Assembly (NCBI GenBank): GCA_030550225.1
Contig: JAUQPV010000201.1
Span: 1 to 5,379, forward strand
Length of the DNA stretch: 5,379 nt
Direction of reading: 5' to 3'
Source: Acidobacteriota bacterium
GTDB taxonomy: Bacteria; Acidobacteriota; HRBIN11
In this document: positions 1-5,202 of the stretch, piece after piece
How the letters are laid out: each line of letters begins with the position of its first letter
How positions within the stretch are numbered: position 1 is the first letter of the stretch
The notes under the pieces: generated by a model
The model's input: the letters and a program-made list of their open reading frames with translations, nothing else
What the model was told of the DNA's origin: nothing
Databases searched by the model: none
Made by a program: the position numbers and the translations under genes

Positions 1-123
1 TTCTTTGCCTGGCTGAAGGGCGGCTTCCGGCGTTTGGCCCTGCGTCATGAGCGCCTCCTGGCGACCTTCCGGGGTTTCGTGTACTTGGCTTGCTTCCTCA
101 TCACCTGGAGAGTTTTGAGATGA
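1..123 (+). pseudogene. C-terminal end of a DDE-type insertion-sequence transposase (cut by the window edge)
   Basis: Frame 1 is open from the first base to TGA at 121-123 and gives 40 residues, beginning FFAWLKGGFRRLALRHERL and ending in a hydrophobic run before ITWRVLR. The pattern of an aromatic-Trp-Leu segment, then FRRL, then an R-x-E-R-L pair, then a final hydrophobic helix is what I recognise from the extreme C-terminus of IS4/IS5-type DDE transposases. The catalytic residues would lie upstream, outside the window, so I cannot tell whether the copy is intact or which IS group it belongs to. A 6-bp inverted pair (AGTTTT at 111-116, AAAACT at 133-138) straddles the stop codon and may lie near the right end of the element, but without the other end this is a guess. 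Partial because of the window, not necessarily broken. Confidence 0.6.
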
Positions 124-277
124 GTTCCTTGAAAAACTGTCTTCCCCGAAGGGTCGGAAGAGCCGGTCCTATCAGGATTCTCACGGACCAAACGGCTATG
201 TTAAATTCGCGATCCGAAATCCGAAATTCGAATTCCGAGACCCTCTTCTGACTCCCGACGCCGGACACTCGGAGCCC
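124..277. other. Intergenic spacer between transposase end and recO
   Basis: No coding sequence is convincing here; the open frames on the minus strand are shadows that run on into recO. The spacer probably contains the right terminus of the insertion sequence (the stretch around 124-139 looks like a terminal repeat with TTGAAAAACT) and a heptad repeat at 205-239. I find no good -35/-10 pair for recO. TATGTT at 197-202 could serve as a -10 but has no matching -35, so recO may be transcribed from a weak promoter or from the insertion sequence. Confidence 0.5.
205..239. repeat. Five degenerate 7-bp tandem units
   Basis: Read in phase from 205, the sequence splits into ATTCGCG, ATCCGAA, ATCCGAA, ATTCGAA and TTCCGAG. 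Two units are identical and the others differ by one to three bases. On the minus strand the unit reads TTCGGAT. Related heptads occur near 4613-4626 and 5347-5360, all outside genes. The array is AT-richer than the surrounding DNA. No function is visible; slippage-derived filler or a vestigial binding-site array are both possible. Confidence 0.6.
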
Positions 278-1111
278 ATGCGTCAGGTCCGAACGCCTTC
301 CGTGCGTCCCCGTACTTTTGTCCGAGAGCCGGCGGTCGTCCTGAGCCGACGGCCGGGTCCCCGGACGTCCCATTGGGTATGGTTCTACGGAGAACAGAGC
401 GGCCTCCTGGAGGTCCTCGCCGAGGCGGTCCGCCGGTCCCGTAAGACGGTCGCCGGGACCCTGGAGCCCCTCTCGGTCGGGTGGCTGACCTATCGGGTGA
501 CGAGGGACGCACCGACCCATCGCCTCATCAGCTTCGACCTGACCTGGAGTCCCTACGTGACCCTCCATGCGGCCGGACGGCCTATCGAGCCGGTGACCCT
601 CGTGTTCGTGTCCTTGGTCGCCGAGACGGCCCTGGCGCTCCTGCCGGGCCATCCGGGGGACGCCTACGTGTTCGACCGACTGGCTGAAGTCAGCCGCCTA
701 ATGGTCCAAGCCGTACCCTACCGGGCCTTGGCCGTCGGGTGGCTGGGGACGCTCCTATTGCGGTTAGGGGACCTCAGCCTGGAGGGGACGTGCCCGGCCT
801 GCGGTCGATCCGTCGGGGGCCTCGAGGGGGCAACAGCCTGGGACGTGGAGGGTCATCTCTGGCATCCGGCTTGCGGGCCGGACCCTAAGGCCTACCGATT
901 TACGGCGTCGGCGGTCTTGCGGCGGGAATTGGCCCGCCTTCAAGCCGGCGGCCTTACCCGATTGGGCCGACATCCTGAGGTCGCCCGGGCCCTGGCCCGT
1001 CACCGGGACCTGTGGGAATTCTTAATCCGGCGGACCGAATCCCTGGTCGGCCAGCCTCTGCGGTCTCTGGCGACGGCGGCCCATCTGCGGGGTAGTGGCA
1101 TGACGGCGTGA
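278..1111 (+). CDS. recO: DNA repair protein RecO (recombination mediator)
   Basis: RecO loads RecA onto SSB-coated single-stranded DNA together with RecR, in the RecFOR gap-repair pathway of the cytoplasm. The 277-residue product follows the RecO plan. An N-terminal OB-fold (about residues 17-90) contains AVVLSRR, a Gly-Leu-Leu strand (42-44), a basic ARRSRK-like stretch (50-56) and LEPL (62-65). A helical domain follows (about 108-170), with LLRLG just before the zinc site. The zinc site is Cys172-x2-Cys175-x20-His196-x2-Cys199, where well-studied RecO proteins use four Cys or have lost the site. The C-terminus (about 245-270, with GQPLRSL) matches the usual family ending. The ATG has GGAG only 3 nt upstream. 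GTG at 302 would give a length and N-terminus closer to typical RecO (about 240-270 residues), so the first eight residues are uncertain. The usual rnc-era-recO neighbourhood is disrupted: rnc is nearby but on the opposite strand, and era is absent. Confidence 0.8.
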   Translation: MRQVRTPSVRPRTFVREPAVVLSRRPGPRTSHWVWFYGEQSGLLEVLAEAVRRSRKTVAGTLEPLSVGWLTYRVTRDAPTHRLISFDLTWSPYVTLHAAGRPIEPVTLVFVSLVAETALALLPGHPGDAYVFDRLAEVSRLMVQAVPYRALAVGWLGTLLLRLGDLSLEGTCPACGRSVGGLEGATAWDVEGHLWHPACGPDPKAYRFTASAVLRRELARLQAGGLTRLGRHPEVARALARHRDLWEFLIRRTESLVGQPLRSLATAAHLRGSGMTA

Positions 1112-1128
1112 TGGCGCGAGAAGTGGCG

Positions 1129-1140
1129 CATGGGCCCATG
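1129..1140. repeat. Perfect 12-bp palindrome just after recO
   Basis: CATGGGCCCATG is fully self-complementary and lies 18 nt after the recO stop. A second small stem-loop follows at 1164-1176 (AGGCC, loop CGC, GGCCT). Neither is followed by a T-run, so neither is a classical intrinsic terminator. They may slow polymerase or be incidental in GC-rich DNA. Confidence 0.45.
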
Positions 1141-1206
1141 AGCTATGACCTATCAGCCGAAGCAGGCCCGCGGCCTACGCTCCGACCTGCCGGCCTCCCC
1201 TGTATT

Positions 1207-1235
1207 TTGAAAAGCGTCCCTGAAGTCCCTATAAT
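1207..1235 (+). promoter_or_regulatory. Sigma70-type promoter of the PHP gene
   Basis: TTGAAA at 1207-1212 and a perfect TATAAT at 1230-1235 are separated by exactly 17 nt. Initiation about 7 nt later (near 1242) would leave a leader of about 26 nt before the ATG at 1269. The -35 matches five of six consensus bases. This is the best promoter in the window and indicates that the PHP gene is transcribed independently of recO. Confidence 0.8.
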
Positions 1236-1260
1236 GTCGCCCTCTTTTTGAAAGGAAAAG

Positions 1261-1265
1261 AAGGA
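1261..1265 (+). promoter_or_regulatory. Shine-Dalgarno site fixing the PHP start
   Basis: AAGGA at 1261-1265 lies 3 nt before ATG 1269, and a second AAGGA at 1252-1256 lies 12 nt before it. An in-frame TTG at 1248 has no such site and would sit almost on the predicted transcription start, so the ATG is preferred. Confidence 0.6.
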
Positions 1266-1268
1266 CCG

Positions 1269-2204
1269 ATGACAGGCTTAAACCAAGACTGGTGGGAACA
1301 GGACTTTCACCTCCACACGACATACTCCGACGGGAGCCTCCGGCCGGTCGAGCTTTTGGAATCCCTGGTCGGCCTGGGCGTTCGCCACGTCGCCATCACG
1401 GACCACGAGTCCGTCCGGGCCTACCAAGAGCTGGACGTCCACCGAATCCCGACGGGCTTCGAACTTCACCCGGGCATCGAATTGGACTGCCAGTGGCAGG
1501 ACTTTGAGGTCCATCTGCTGGGCCTCGACGTTCGGCCGGACCATCCGGACCTGACGGCTTATCTCGAGCACATTCACCGGGTCCGACGGGTCCAGTACCT
1601 GCGCCTGATGGAAGCCATCAATCGAGAGCTCCGAGAGGAATTCCTGACGCCGGAGACGGTCTTCCCTCCCGAGACGGACACGTGGATGAAGCCCCACATC
1701 TTCCAGCGCCTCGGCCAGCACCCCCGGTTCCAGCACCTGGACCCGGAGGACCGGTATCGCTTCTTCAAGGAATGGCTGGCCGACCGGGGCCTACGGGTCG
1801 AAATTCCCCGACCGACGCTGGCCGAGGGCATCGACCTCATCCATCGGGCCGGAGGCTATGCCGTCCTGGCTCATCCGGGGTACTACTGGAAGCACGGGAT
1901 GGCCTTCCCGGAGAGTCTCCGGGTCATGAAGGAGATGGGCCTGGACGGCCTGGAGGTGTTTTATCCCTACTATCAGCCCAACGCCCCCGAGTTCCCGACA
2001 GAAGCCGCGGCGATCGAGACGGTCCTGCACCTCTACCAATGGGGCCAGGAGTTCCGCCTGCTCATGACTCGGGGGTCGGATATTCATCGTCCGGAACACC
2101 GGACGGAGCGCTATCCACACCTCCGACGGGTTCGACAGGCGGTGGTGGCGCTGTCAGGCCCAGTGCCGCCCGACGTTCGGGGTCCTGCAGGAGAAGAAGT
2201 GTAG
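1269..2204 (+). CDS. PHP-domain metal-dependent phosphoesterase, YciV/RNase AM-like
   Basis: PHP (polymerase and histidinol phosphatase) enzymes cleave phosphoester bonds using a cluster of two or three metals. The 311-residue product carries the full ligand set: HLH at 14-16, Asp21 in YSDG, TDH at 44-46, Glu71 in GIELD, His82 in VHLLG, AHP at 201-203 and SDIH at 270-273. The middle region (about 100-190) is helical and includes KPHIF and a PTLAEGIDLIHRAGG segment, matching the insertion typical of YciV/TrpH proteins. E. coli YciV (RNase AM) is a 5'-to-3' exoribonuclease that matures rRNA 5' ends and also acts on nucleoside 3',5'-bisphosphates. By similarity this product is likely an RNA or nucleotide phosphoesterase, but the substrate is inferred. 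It has its own promoter and ribosome site. Its last 143 bp, which include the SDIH codons, overlap the 3' end of rnc on the other strand, so both genes constrain that stretch. Confidence 0.85.
   Translation: MTGLNQDWWEQDFHLHTTYSDGSLRPVELLESLVGLGVRHVAITDHESVRAYQELDVHRIPTGFELHPGIELDCQWQDFEVHLLGLDVRPDHPDLTAYLEHIHRVRRVQYLRLMEAINRELREEFLTPETVFPPETDTWMKPHIFQRLGQHPRFQHLDPEDRYRFFKEWLADRGLRVEIPRPTLAEGIDLIHRAGGYAVLAHPGYYWKHGMAFPESLRVMKEMGLDGLEVFYPYYQPNAPEFPTEAAAIETVLHLYQWGQEFRLLMTRGSDIHRPEHRTERYPHLRRVRQAVVALSGPVPPDVRGPAGEEV
2062..2204. other. 143-bp tail-to-tail coding overlap of the PHP gene and rnc
   Basis: Both reading frames are open across the whole interval. On the plus strand it encodes the last 47 residues of the PHP enzyme, including the metal-binding Asp271 and His273. 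On the minus strand it encodes the last 46 or so residues of RNase III, i.e. the end of the final dsRBD helix and a Pro-rich tail. There is no room for a terminator between the genes, so transcripts from the two promoters (1207-1235 and 3663-3691) would be complementary over at least this region. Confidence 0.85.
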
Positions 2205-2889
2205 CCCGAGCGGCCGCCTGGGCCGCCTGCTTTTTGGTCGCCCCCACGCCCTGGCCCAAGAGTTCGCCCTTGTAGAAGATGCCGATCTCGAACCAGCGGG
2301 CGTGCTCCGGGCCCGAAACGTTCATCAGCCGATACTCGGGCAATTCGGGCGAAAAGGCCTGAATGTACTCCTGGAGAAGGCTCCGGTAATCGACCCAGGG
2401 GAGGGCGTTCTGCTCGAGCGCCTCCAACTCCGGCCGGAGGACCCGCAAGACCCACGCTCGGGCCGTCTCGAAATCGCTGTCCAGATAGATGGCCCCGACG
2501 AGGGCCTCGAAGGTGTCAGCTAAGAGCTGGCGGAGAAAGCGCTCCGGCGCCGTCTTCTCGGGTCGGGTCCGGACGAACCGGTCGAGGCCCAACCGCTGGC
2601 TGACCTGCGTGAGGACCGTGCTGTTGATGATGTATGTCCGCCGTTTGGTCAGCTCCCCCTCTAAGTACTGGTGACCCCACTTCCGGACCAGATAGTCCGT
2701 CACGGCCAACTCCAGGACGGCGTCACCCAGAAACTCCAGGACCTCGTTGTGACTCAGGGGGTCCGCCGGCCGGACCGCCATCGACTTGTGGGTCATGGCC
2801 CGCTGGAGCAAGTGCAGGTCTCGAAAGACATAGCCGATGACCTGCTGACACTCGACCCAGTCGGGATAAGAATGGACGGCTTCTGCCAT
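2062..2889 (-). CDS. rnc: Ribonuclease III
   Basis: RNase III cuts double-stranded RNA, including the rRNA precursor stems and many mRNA or antisense duplexes. The 275-residue product has the catalytic endonuclease domain at about residues 8-160. It contains the signature NEVLEFLGDAV (48-58), with Glu49, Glu52 and Asp56, and LADTFEALVGAIYLD (123-137), with the metal ligands Asp125 and Glu128. The double-stranded-RNA-binding domain spans about 166-235 and ends with the KKQAAQAAA helix. After it comes a roughly 40-residue tail rich in Pro, Gly and acidic residues; E. coli RNase III (226 aa) lacks this tail. The tail is encoded antisense to the PHP gene. The start ATG lies 2 nt after the TGA of the upstream regulator gene, with only a weak GGAAG 13 nt away, so translational coupling is likely. 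The frame is open far upstream (to 3387), but that part is the shadow of the regulator gene and is not RNase III. Confidence 0.95.
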   Translation of the reverse strand: MAEAVHSYPDWVECQQVIGYVFRDLHLLQRAMTHKSMAVRPADPLSHNEVLEFLGDAVLELAVTDYLVRKWGHQYLEGELTKRRTYIINSTVLTQVSQRLGLDRFVRTRPEKTAPERFLRQLLADTFEALVGAIYLDSDFETARAWVLRVLRPELEALEQNALPWVDYRSLLQEYIQAFSPELPEYRLMNVSGPEHARWFEIGIFYKGELLGQGVGATKKQAAQAAARATLLLLQDPERRAALGLTAPPPPVEPVGGVDSAPSGVPDDEYPTPES

Positions 2890-2891
2890 GT

Positions 2892-3632
2892 TCAAGACAC
2901 CGCTTCCGAGAGTTCTCGGGACGGGGCCTCGGCCTCGGGTCGGACAGGCCGAGCCAGGAGCTCTTGAAGCCGGGCCCGGAGCCGGTCGACTCGAATCAAG
3001 ACCGTATTCCGCTTCCAATCCAGCAGGCCCTCCTGACGGAACTGCTGGAGGAGCTTCTCGGCTTCCCAGGCCGGAAGTTCGGTGACTTGGCCGACGACCC
3101 GGCTCCAGCCGCTGACGGTGACCCGGGCTTCCGGTCCCTCGGCCCCAGCCTGCTGAACCTGCTGGTCTAAGAAGTACAGCAGGCGAAGCTGAACCAGCGT
3201 CTCCGTAAGCTGGCGAAGTCGGTCCTCTAAACGGACCATCCGCTCGGCAAAGAAGGCCAGAAACCGCTGGAGCAAGTCCTCGTGCCGGAAGAAGACCCGC
3301 AGAAAGGTCTCGGCCTTCATGCTGGATATGACCCCGTCTTCGTGGACCGTCGCCTGATGGTCCCAGCGGTAGTCCGGACACAGACACACGGCCCCGAAAA
3401 ACTGACCCGCCCGGACGATGTGAAGAAGTTCCTCCCGACCGTCCTCCCCGATGGTCGTTAGCCGCACGCTCCCCTCTTGGACCCGGAAGAGCCGGTCGGC
3501 CGGGTCGTCCATCAGGTAAATGATCTGATTGCGCCGGACCCGCTGGGCGAAGAAGGCATACTCGAAGTATCCGATGTGCTCACGCACGAAGTCGGTGACC
3601 TTCAAGCAGTAGTCGTGCGACCATGTCTCCAT
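2892..3632 (-). CDS. Divergent Crp/Fnr-fold transcription regulator
   Basis: The 246-residue product has the Crp/Fnr plan. A cyclic-nucleotide-type beta barrel (about residues 15-110) contains LFRVQEGSVRL and ELLHIVRAGQFFG. A long dimerisation helix (about 115-160) follows, then a winged-helix domain (about 168-220). Several family landmarks are altered. The Glu of the FGE motif, which contacts cAMP ribose in Crp, is Ala81. The Arg-Ser pair of RSATV is His92-Gln93. The recognition helix reads LPAWEAEKLLQQF in place of the SRETVSR-type sequence. cAMP is therefore an unlikely ligand, and DNA specificity should differ from Crp and Fnr. Only three Cys are present (9, 83, 85), so an Fnr-type four-Cys iron-sulfur cluster is not supported, although the close Cys83-x-Cys85 pair could bind something or sense redox. 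The ATG at 3632 is chosen over TTG at 3638 because GGAGG lies exactly 6 nt upstream of it. The gene is the first in a two-gene unit with rnc. Confidence 0.85.
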   Translation of the reverse strand: METWSHDYCLKVTDFVREHIGYFEYAFFAQRVRRNQIIYLMDDPADRLFRVQEGSVRLTTIGEDGREELLHIVRAGQFFGAVCLCPDYRWDHQATVHEDGVISSMKAETFLRVFFRHEDLLQRFLAFFAERMVRLEDRLRQLTETLVQLRLLYFLDQQVQQAGAEGPEARVTVSGWSRVVGQVTELPAWEAEKLLQQFRQEGLLDWKRNTVLIRVDRLRARLQELLARPVRPEAEAPSRELSEAVS

Positions 3633-3638
3633 GGCCAA

Positions 3639-3643
3639 CCTCC
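3639..3643 (-). promoter_or_regulatory. Shine-Dalgarno site of the Crp/Fnr-type gene
   Basis: On the minus strand GGAGG sits 6 nt before ATG 3632, ideal spacing. It directly abuts the competing TTG at 3638, which rules that start out. Confidence 0.75.
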
Positions 3644-3662
3644 GAGAAGCGCCTTCATCCCC

Positions 3663-3691
3663 AGCTTACCCGATCCGTCGGCCGATGTCAA
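3663..3691 (-). promoter_or_regulatory. Sigma70-type promoter of the regulator-rnc unit
   Basis: Reading the minus strand, a perfect TTGACA (plus positions 3686-3691) is followed after exactly 17 nt by TAAGCT (3663-3668), which keeps the key first T, second A and last T of the -10. An AT-rich tract immediately upstream (about 3692-3710) resembles an UP element. The start would be near 3656, giving a leader of about 24 nt that contains the GGAGG site. Confidence 0.75.
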
Positions 3692-3716
3692 GCATTTTTA
3701 TTATATTAGGTGCTTG
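3689..3716. promoter_or_regulatory. Inverted repeat CAAGCA-N16-TGCTTG at the -35 (possible operator)
   Basis: CAAGCA at 3689-3694 and TGCTTG at 3711-3716 are perfect inverted copies with half-site centres about 22 bp apart, or two helical turns. The inner half overlaps the last bases of the -35 box. Spacing suits a dimeric regulator, but the sequence matches neither the Crp (TGTGA-N6-TCACA) nor the Fnr (TTGAT-N4-ATCAA) site. Autoregulation by the downstream divergent Crp/Fnr protein is only an inference, and a 6-bp match could be chance. Confidence 0.3.
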
Positions 3717-3782
3717 GTTTGTGAGTATCGGGGTTGGGCCTTCAAAAGGTCCTCCGCATCCTGTTTGCCCAGCCCCCGGCAC

Positions 3783-4553
3783 CTACGGACGGCCCCGCCG
3801 GCTCCATAGCCCGACCAGGGCCGCCCCCAGAGCCCCCATCGCAATCCATTGGGACGTCGAAAACCCGCCCCAGGCCCCCCGAGGGTCTCCCCGGTAAAAC
3901 TCGATCACGAAACGACCGACGGCATACAGCCCAACGTACGCCCACCAAAGGTCGCCGGGCCGCCGGCCCCGCCAACGGGCGAGCCCCATCAGGCCCCCGG
4001 CCAAGAAAAGGTTCCACAGACTCTCATAGACCTGCGTCGGATGGAGGGGGACATTCAGGGGCGTGCCGATCAGCTCGCCGGCCAGGGGGTTCGTAAACGT
4101 AATGGCCCAAGGCACGTGAGTCGGCTGACCGTAGCAACATCCGGCCGAAAGACAGCCGAGCCGGCCGATGGCGTGACCCAGGGCCAGGGGAGCGGCGACC
4201 AAGTCGCCGGCCGTCCAGACGGAGACCCCTCGCCGACGTAAGAACCACAGGGAGACCAGGACGGCGCCGAGGAAGCCCCCGTAGAACACGCCGCCGGCGT
4301 GTAGGAGGACGTCGGCGATGCCCCGCCAGTCCCAACGGATCGAGGGCCGCTCGACGACCAAATACAAGAGACGGGCCCCCAGGATGGAACCCAGCAGGAC
4401 ATAGAACGACCAGTCCCATACGAAGGCTTTATCGACGCCAAAGCGGGGCGCTTGCCGGAGGGCCAAGAGCAGGGCCGCCAAGAAACCGGCGGCGACCAAG
4501 ACGCCGTACGTGTAAATCGTGATGGGACCGAGGCGCAGAAAGACGGGCCACAT
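3783..4553 (-). CDS. lgt: Prolipoprotein diacylglyceryl transferase
   Basis: Lgt moves the diacylglyceryl group of phosphatidylglycerol onto the lipobox cysteine of prolipoproteins, the first step of lipoprotein maturation in the cytoplasmic membrane. The 256-residue product is strongly hydrophobic with about seven membrane segments. It shows the family motifs in order: GPITIYTYGVL (9-19), AGGVFYGGFLGA (86-97), the Lgt signature GHAIGRLGCLSAGCCYG (126-142), HPTQVYES (171-178) and RFVIEFYRGDPR (214-225). Arg131 and Arg221 correspond to the essential E. coli Arg143 and Arg239. The Cys-rich GCLSAGCCYG form, rather than GNFINGE, occurs in many non-enterobacterial Lgt proteins. ATG 4553 is chosen because MWPVFLRLGPITIY matches the usual N-terminus; an upstream in-frame TTG at 4601 would add 16 unrelated residues. 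The ribosome site is weak (AAGTGAAG). The gene is separated from the regulator-rnc unit by 150 bp that contains that unit's promoter, so it is not necessarily co-transcribed with it. Confidence 0.95.
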   Translation of the reverse strand: MWPVFLRLGPITIYTYGVLVAAGFLAALLLALRQAPRFGVDKAFVWDWSFYVLLGSILGARLLYLVVERPSIRWDWRGIADVLLHAGGVFYGGFLGAVLVSLWFLRRRGVSVWTAGDLVAAPLALGHAIGRLGCLSAGCCYGQPTHVPWAITFTNPLAGELIGTPLNVPLHPTQVYESLWNLFLAGGLMGLARWRGRRPGDLWWAYVGLYAVGRFVIEFYRGDPRGAWGGFSTSQWIAMGALGAALVGLWSRRGRP

Positions 4554-4789
4554 GTCCGCTTCACTTGGGGATGCGGGACAGGCCCAAGGTCCCAAGCGCA
4601 AAAAGGGAGGACCACGGACTACAGACTCTATCCCCCAGGCCCCGTCCGGCGACCCTGCATGTCCAAGTCGCCCCGCTGAAGACCAGTCCGTAGCTCGTGG
4701 CTCTCTTTTCCGGAGTCCCGGAGCCTGAGAACCTTAGGTCCTCATTCCGATCCCCTATCCTGCCCTCTATCCAGGGGCGGAGTTTGCCT
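4554..4789. other. Gene-free spacer upstream of lgt
   Basis: No open frame has recognisable protein features, and I find no clear promoter for lgt on the minus strand. The spacer holds a short degenerate heptad repeat (4613-4626) and a tandem 8-mer, CCGGAGTC then CCGGAGCC, at 4710-4725. It also holds a CTGAAGACC-AGTCCGTA stretch (4676-4692) that recurs inverted and slightly altered at 5354-5371. Confidence 0.5.
4613..4626. repeat. Two degenerate heptads (CACGGAC, TACAGAC)
   Basis: Two consecutive 7-mers resemble TACGGAC, the unit also present at 5354-5360 and, on the minus strand, at 4686-4692. They are similar in length and pattern to the TTCGGAT units at 205-239. Confidence 0.35.
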
Positions 4790-5116
4790 ATTAGGACTTA
4801 CGCAGTTGCCTGCGCTTCCCCCTGTGTCTCCGAGGCATTCGCCCCGGGGACAGGAAGGGGGCGACCGGGAGCGCCCATGACCCCCTGCCTCCACCGGGGG
4901 GACTGAGGGCTCGGCCCTCCTCGGCCCGGCCCAGCCCCCGGGGAGGATTTGGGCCCCCTTGGCGATGTTCCAGGCCGCCAGGACCTGGCGGTCCATCGAA
5001 AGCCCGCACGAGGGACACTCGAGTCCCACCCGCCCCCTTAGGTCCTTCTCCCCGCATGCCGGGCAGGTGCGGCTCGTGTCCCTCGGATGGACCTCCGTCC
5101 GCGGGACTCCGTACAC
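4742..5116 (-). pseudogene. Decayed C-terminal fragment of IS200/IS605-type TnpB
   Basis: TnpB is the RNA-guided nuclease carried by IS200/IS605-type elements and the ancestor of Cas12. The minus-strand frame from GTG 5116 gives YGVPRTEV at residues 2-9, then HPRDTSRTCPACG, a second Cys pair (34 and 37) in ECPSCG, and Asp42 followed by AAWNIA (47-52). This is the TnpB zinc ribbon plus the last RuvC catalytic Asp and the conserved Ala-Ala-x-Asn-Ile helix. The following PPVEAGG (73-79) is also typical of TnpB tails. A full TnpB is about 350-450 residues; everything before YGVP is missing and an in-frame TGA lies just upstream. The frame then runs through the left inverted repeat (residues 99-109) and ends outside it. 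There is no tnpA. It cannot be an active nuclease as it stands. Confidence 0.8.
4790..4821 (+). repeat. Left 32-bp inverted repeat with internal hairpin
   Basis: This copy matches the reverse complement of 5203-5234 at 31 of 32 positions; the single difference is at 4813 (C here, T in the partner). It contains a perfect stem-loop, CGCAG (4801-4805), loop TTGC, CTGCG (4810-4814). Confidence 0.9.
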
Positions 5117-5202
5117 CCTCGCTCAGGCTCAGGGTAGGCATGGGGGTCCCGTGGCGAGAGCATTTTGCCTGATTTTCTCCACAAGTCAAGTCCGTCCTCG
5201 AT

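Noticed and set aside
205..239. CRISPR-like repeat array
   Set aside because: Units are only 7 bp and directly adjacent with no spacers, and no cas gene is present in the window.
1164..1176. AGGCC-CGC-GGCCT hairpin as the recO terminator
   Set aside because: Only a 5-bp stem with no T-run; such hairpins are expected by chance in GC-rich DNA.
1111..1251. 46-codon open frame starting in a TGATG overlap with the recO stop
   Set aside because: No recognisable protein features, no good ribosome site, and its 3' half contains the complete -35 and -10 of the PHP promoter. The overlap start is probably chance.
1574..1840. Minus-strand open frames inside the PHP gene
   Set aside because: Long antisense frames are expected in GC-rich coding DNA. 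Their translations are Arg/Pro/Ser-rich with no motif, while the plus strand has full PHP motifs.
2890..3387. 166-residue N-terminal extension of the RNase III frame
   Set aside because: It is the shadow of the regulator gene in another frame. RNase III homology begins just after ATG 2889, which follows the regulator's stop by 2 nt.
3736..3752. Stem-loop GGGCCTT-CAA-AAGGTCC as a terminator after lgt
   Set aside because: In the direction of lgt transcription the stem has a mismatch and is not followed by a T-run. It is therefore not an intrinsic terminator by sequence.
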